64,000 nt of DNA, taken from positions 310,001 through 374,000 of the forward strand of contig NZ_FNNV01000003.1 of the NCBI RefSeq assembly GCF_900106745.1. Direction: 5' to 3'. Positions within the stretch are counted from its first letter, which is position 1; each line of letters opens with the position of its first letter. This document shows, piece after piece, positions 62,365-64,000 of this stretch. The notes under the pieces were generated by a model, which was not told the DNA's origin, searched no databases, and saw only the letters and a program-made list of their open reading frames with translations. Origin of the DNA: Paenibacillus sp. CF384. Lineage in GTDB: Bacteria > Bacillota > Bacilli > Paenibacillales > Paenibacillaceae. The translations under genes and the position numbers were made by a program.

Positions 62365-63876
62365 ATGACAAATAGCACGCAAGTATTAGAATTGTTTGTA
62401 GAACGGATCGGTCTAATCAAAAGTTACGAGGAGTCAATTGCCCTGCTCTCGTGGGATTTACGTACAGGCGCGCCGCGTAAAGGAATGGATGTTCGTTCGC
62501 AATCGATCGGTAATTTGTCCGGACAGATGTTCAAGCTGGCTACCGCCCCTGAGCTCGGCGAATGGCTGACAGCACTGGAAGAGCCAAGCGCTTACGAAGG
62601 GTTGAACGAGGTTCATCAGCGCCTTGTGACCGAAACGCGCAAGGAATATGATCGCAGCGTGAAGATTCCGCCTAAGATGTATCAAGATTATGTGGTGCTG
62701 ACTTCGCAGGCGGAAACCTTCTGGGAAGAAGCCAAAGCCAACAACGACTACGCGTCGTTCGAACCCTATCTGGATAAGATCATTACATACACGAATCAAT
62801 TCATCGACCTGTGGGGCGTAAAAGGTACAAGGTATGATACGCTGCTGGATATGTATGAGCCGGGAATGACCACGGAGGAGCTGGACCGCGTGTTCGGAGG
62901 ACTTCGTGAGAAGCTGGTTCCATTATCTGCTGCAATCGCCGCATCGCCGCATCAGCCGGAAACAGGTTTCTTGAAGCAGACGTACGCGAAGGATTCGCAG
63001 AAGAAATTCAGCAAATTTATTTTGGATCAAATGGGCTTTGATTTCAACGGCGGCAGACTGGACGAAAGCGCGCATCCATTCGCAACCGGGCTTAATCCAG
63101 GCGACGTTCGAATTACGACGCGTTATCTCAAAGACGATGTGACCAGCGCGTTGTTCGGCACCATCCATGAAGGCGGCCATGCCTTATATGAACAAAATAT
63201 TCGGCAAGACCTGATCGGTACGACGCTCTGCACAGGCACGTCGATGGGCATCCACGAATCCCAATCCCGCTTCTGGGAAAATGTGATCGGCCGCAGCTTA
63301 AACTTCTGGAGCCGCTATTACGGTGACTTGCAGGAGCACTTCCCGAATCAGCTTGACGTGCCGATGGAAGATTTCTACCGCGCAACGAATGTCGTGAAGC
63401 CGTCTCTTATTCGGATTGAAGCGGATGAACTGACCTACAACCTGCATATTATCATTCGTTATGAGATGGAGAAGTTGATCTTTAATGAAGGCGTGAAAGC
63501 ATCCGAGCTTCCTAAATTATGGAATGAGAAATATAAAGAATACCTGGGCATTGAACCGCCAACGGATGCAGAAGGTGTTCTACAGGATGTTCACTGGTCC
63601 GGCGGAGCATTCGGTTATTTCCCATCCTATTCCCTTGGCAACATGTATGCCGCTCAAATGACGGAAACATTGGAGCGCGAAATGCCGGACTTCTGGGAGA
63701 ATGTCGAGAAAGGCAATTTGCATCCGATTAAAGAGTGGCTCACCGATAAAGTGTATCAGTATGGCAAGCTGAGAACACCTTCTGAGCTGATCAACGATAT
63801 AACAGGTAAGCCGCTTGATCCGGATTACTTGGTTCGTTATTTGGAGAAGAAGTACACTGCTATCTATAAACTGTAG
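62365..63876 (+). CDS. M32-family metallocarboxypeptidase
   Basis: A 503-residue zinc carboxypeptidase (Taq carboxypeptidase family), removing C-terminal residues from peptides in the cytosol. The active site is HEGGH (268-272), with the third ligand in HESQSR (Glu about 298). Other family blocks are DVRITTRYLKDD, NVVKPSLIRIEADELTYNLHIIIRYE and GGAFGYFPSYSLGNMYAAQ. Full length. ATG at 62365 follows AAAGGTGATG, with a TTG codon directly before it. Confidence 0.93.
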   Translation: MTNSTQVLELFVERIGLIKSYEESIALLSWDLRTGAPRKGMDVRSQSIGNLSGQMFKLATAPELGEWLTALEEPSAYEGLNEVHQRLVTETRKEYDRSVKIPPKMYQDYVVLTSQAETFWEEAKANNDYASFEPYLDKIITYTNQFIDLWGVKGTRYDTLLDMYEPGMTTEELDRVFGGLREKLVPLSAAIAASPHQPETGFLKQTYAKDSQKKFSKFILDQMGFDFNGGRLDESAHPFATGLNPGDVRITTRYLKDDVTSALFGTIHEGGHALYEQNIRQDLIGTTLCTGTSMGIHESQSRFWENVIGRSLNFWSRYYGDLQEHFPNQLDVPMEDFYRATNVVKPSLIRIEADELTYNLHIIIRYEMEKLIFNEGVKASELPKLWNEKYKEYLGIEPPTDAEGVLQDVHWSGGAFGYFPSYSLGNMYAAQMTETLEREMPDFWENVEKGNLHPIKEWLTDKVYQYGKLRTPSELINDITGKPLDPDYLVRYLEKKYTAIYKL

Positions 63877-63885
63877 GATAAAGGT

Positions 63886-63919
63886 CGCCGCTTGCGAGAA
63901 ATCGCATGCGGCGTTTTTT
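63886..63919. terminator. Terminator of the M32 gene, probably shared
   Basis: CGCCGC-GCGA pairs with TCGC-GCGGCG around a GAAA tetraloop, followed by six T residues. It lies between convergent genes. Confidence 0.85.
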
Positions 63920-63934
63920 GTATGTCTTGCAGCA

Positions 63935-64000
63935 CTATTGCGGATCGGAGGCTTCTCTGGCCATGAGCTGCTCTAATTTCCTCTCGGTCATGGAGTCCGG
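63935..64000 (-). CDS. C-terminal end of a reverse-strand gene (truncated by window)
   Basis: The last 21 codons and a TAG stop read MTERKLEQLMAREASDPQ at the end. The frame runs off the right edge of the window. The charged helical tail gives no family clue. Confidence 0.5.
   Translation of the reverse strand, partial: PDSMTERKLEQLMAREASDPQ

Overview
The window looks like chromosome of a spore-forming Gram-positive bacterium of the Paenibacillaceae (Paenibacillus, Cohnella or a close relative). The evidence is an S-layer-homology protein, a sporulenol-type terpene cyclase (SqhC), a bacillithiol-system protein (YtxJ), spore-surface proteins (a collagen-like protein and two DUF3992 appendage subunits), YesM/YesN-type two-component proteins, strong AGGAGG ribosome binding sites with frequent GTG and TTG starts, and Bacillota-type topoisomerase IV. 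I saw no rRNA, tRNA, prophage, insertion sequence or CRISPR array. Genus and species are inferences.

Layout. 1-5708: the end of an ABC exporter, purT, a GDSL esterase and an ABC-2 efflux pair. 5787-10995: parE-parC, a small reverse ORF and a MarR regulator. 11000-11597: a gene-free tract of hairpin repeats and a 17/18-bp tandem repeat. 11598-17783: a reverse operon (response regulator, methyltransferase, pseudouridine synthase, CapA-like lipoprotein) divergent from its likely sensor kinase, then an XRE regulator. 17960-19668: araA behind AraR-like operators. 19684-23988: sqhC divergent from a Fur-box-controlled pair of FecCD permeases, then a dead ABC-exporter tail. 24135-28050: an M29 aminopeptidase, a 185-bp symmetric repeat, a GNAT enzyme, and a PadR / HAAS / membrane-repeat module. 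28274-32683: a 1469-residue S-layer protein built from a duplicated block of Ig-like domains.

32780-38360 is AT-richer and decayed. It has a Crp/Fnr regulator, two alpha/beta hydrolases and at least four gene remnants (a copper-amine-oxidase stalk piece, a signal-peptide/DUF4163 protein with a nonsense codon and a frameshift, a GerA N-terminus, and an SgrR N-terminal domain cut off from its body). A 48-bp perfect palindrome lies in the middle.

38974-48257 is a coherent sugar-uptake unit. A membrane-anchored sugar-binding sensor, a LytS/YesM-like kinase and a YesN-like regulator overlap translationally. They are followed by a XylF lipoprotein and then a catabolite-repressed ChvE-GguA-GguB-type ABC importer. 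48338-54588 holds mixed single genes: FliB-like, a CstR-like persulfide repressor, ComB-like, AraC-GyrI, PaiB, a cytochrome P450 and a proteobacterial-type SpeD. 54633-57139 is a spore-surface cluster: a collagen-like protein with 40 Gly-X-Thr triplets, a Cys/His-rich beta protein, and two tandem DUF3992 (Ena-type) subunits. 57313-64000 holds ytxJ, a GH18 glycosidase with an N-terminal repeat array, yxcD, a small membrane protein, a DUF309 protein, a beta-carbonic anhydrase, a HesB-like protein, an M32 carboxypeptidase and the tail of one more reverse gene.
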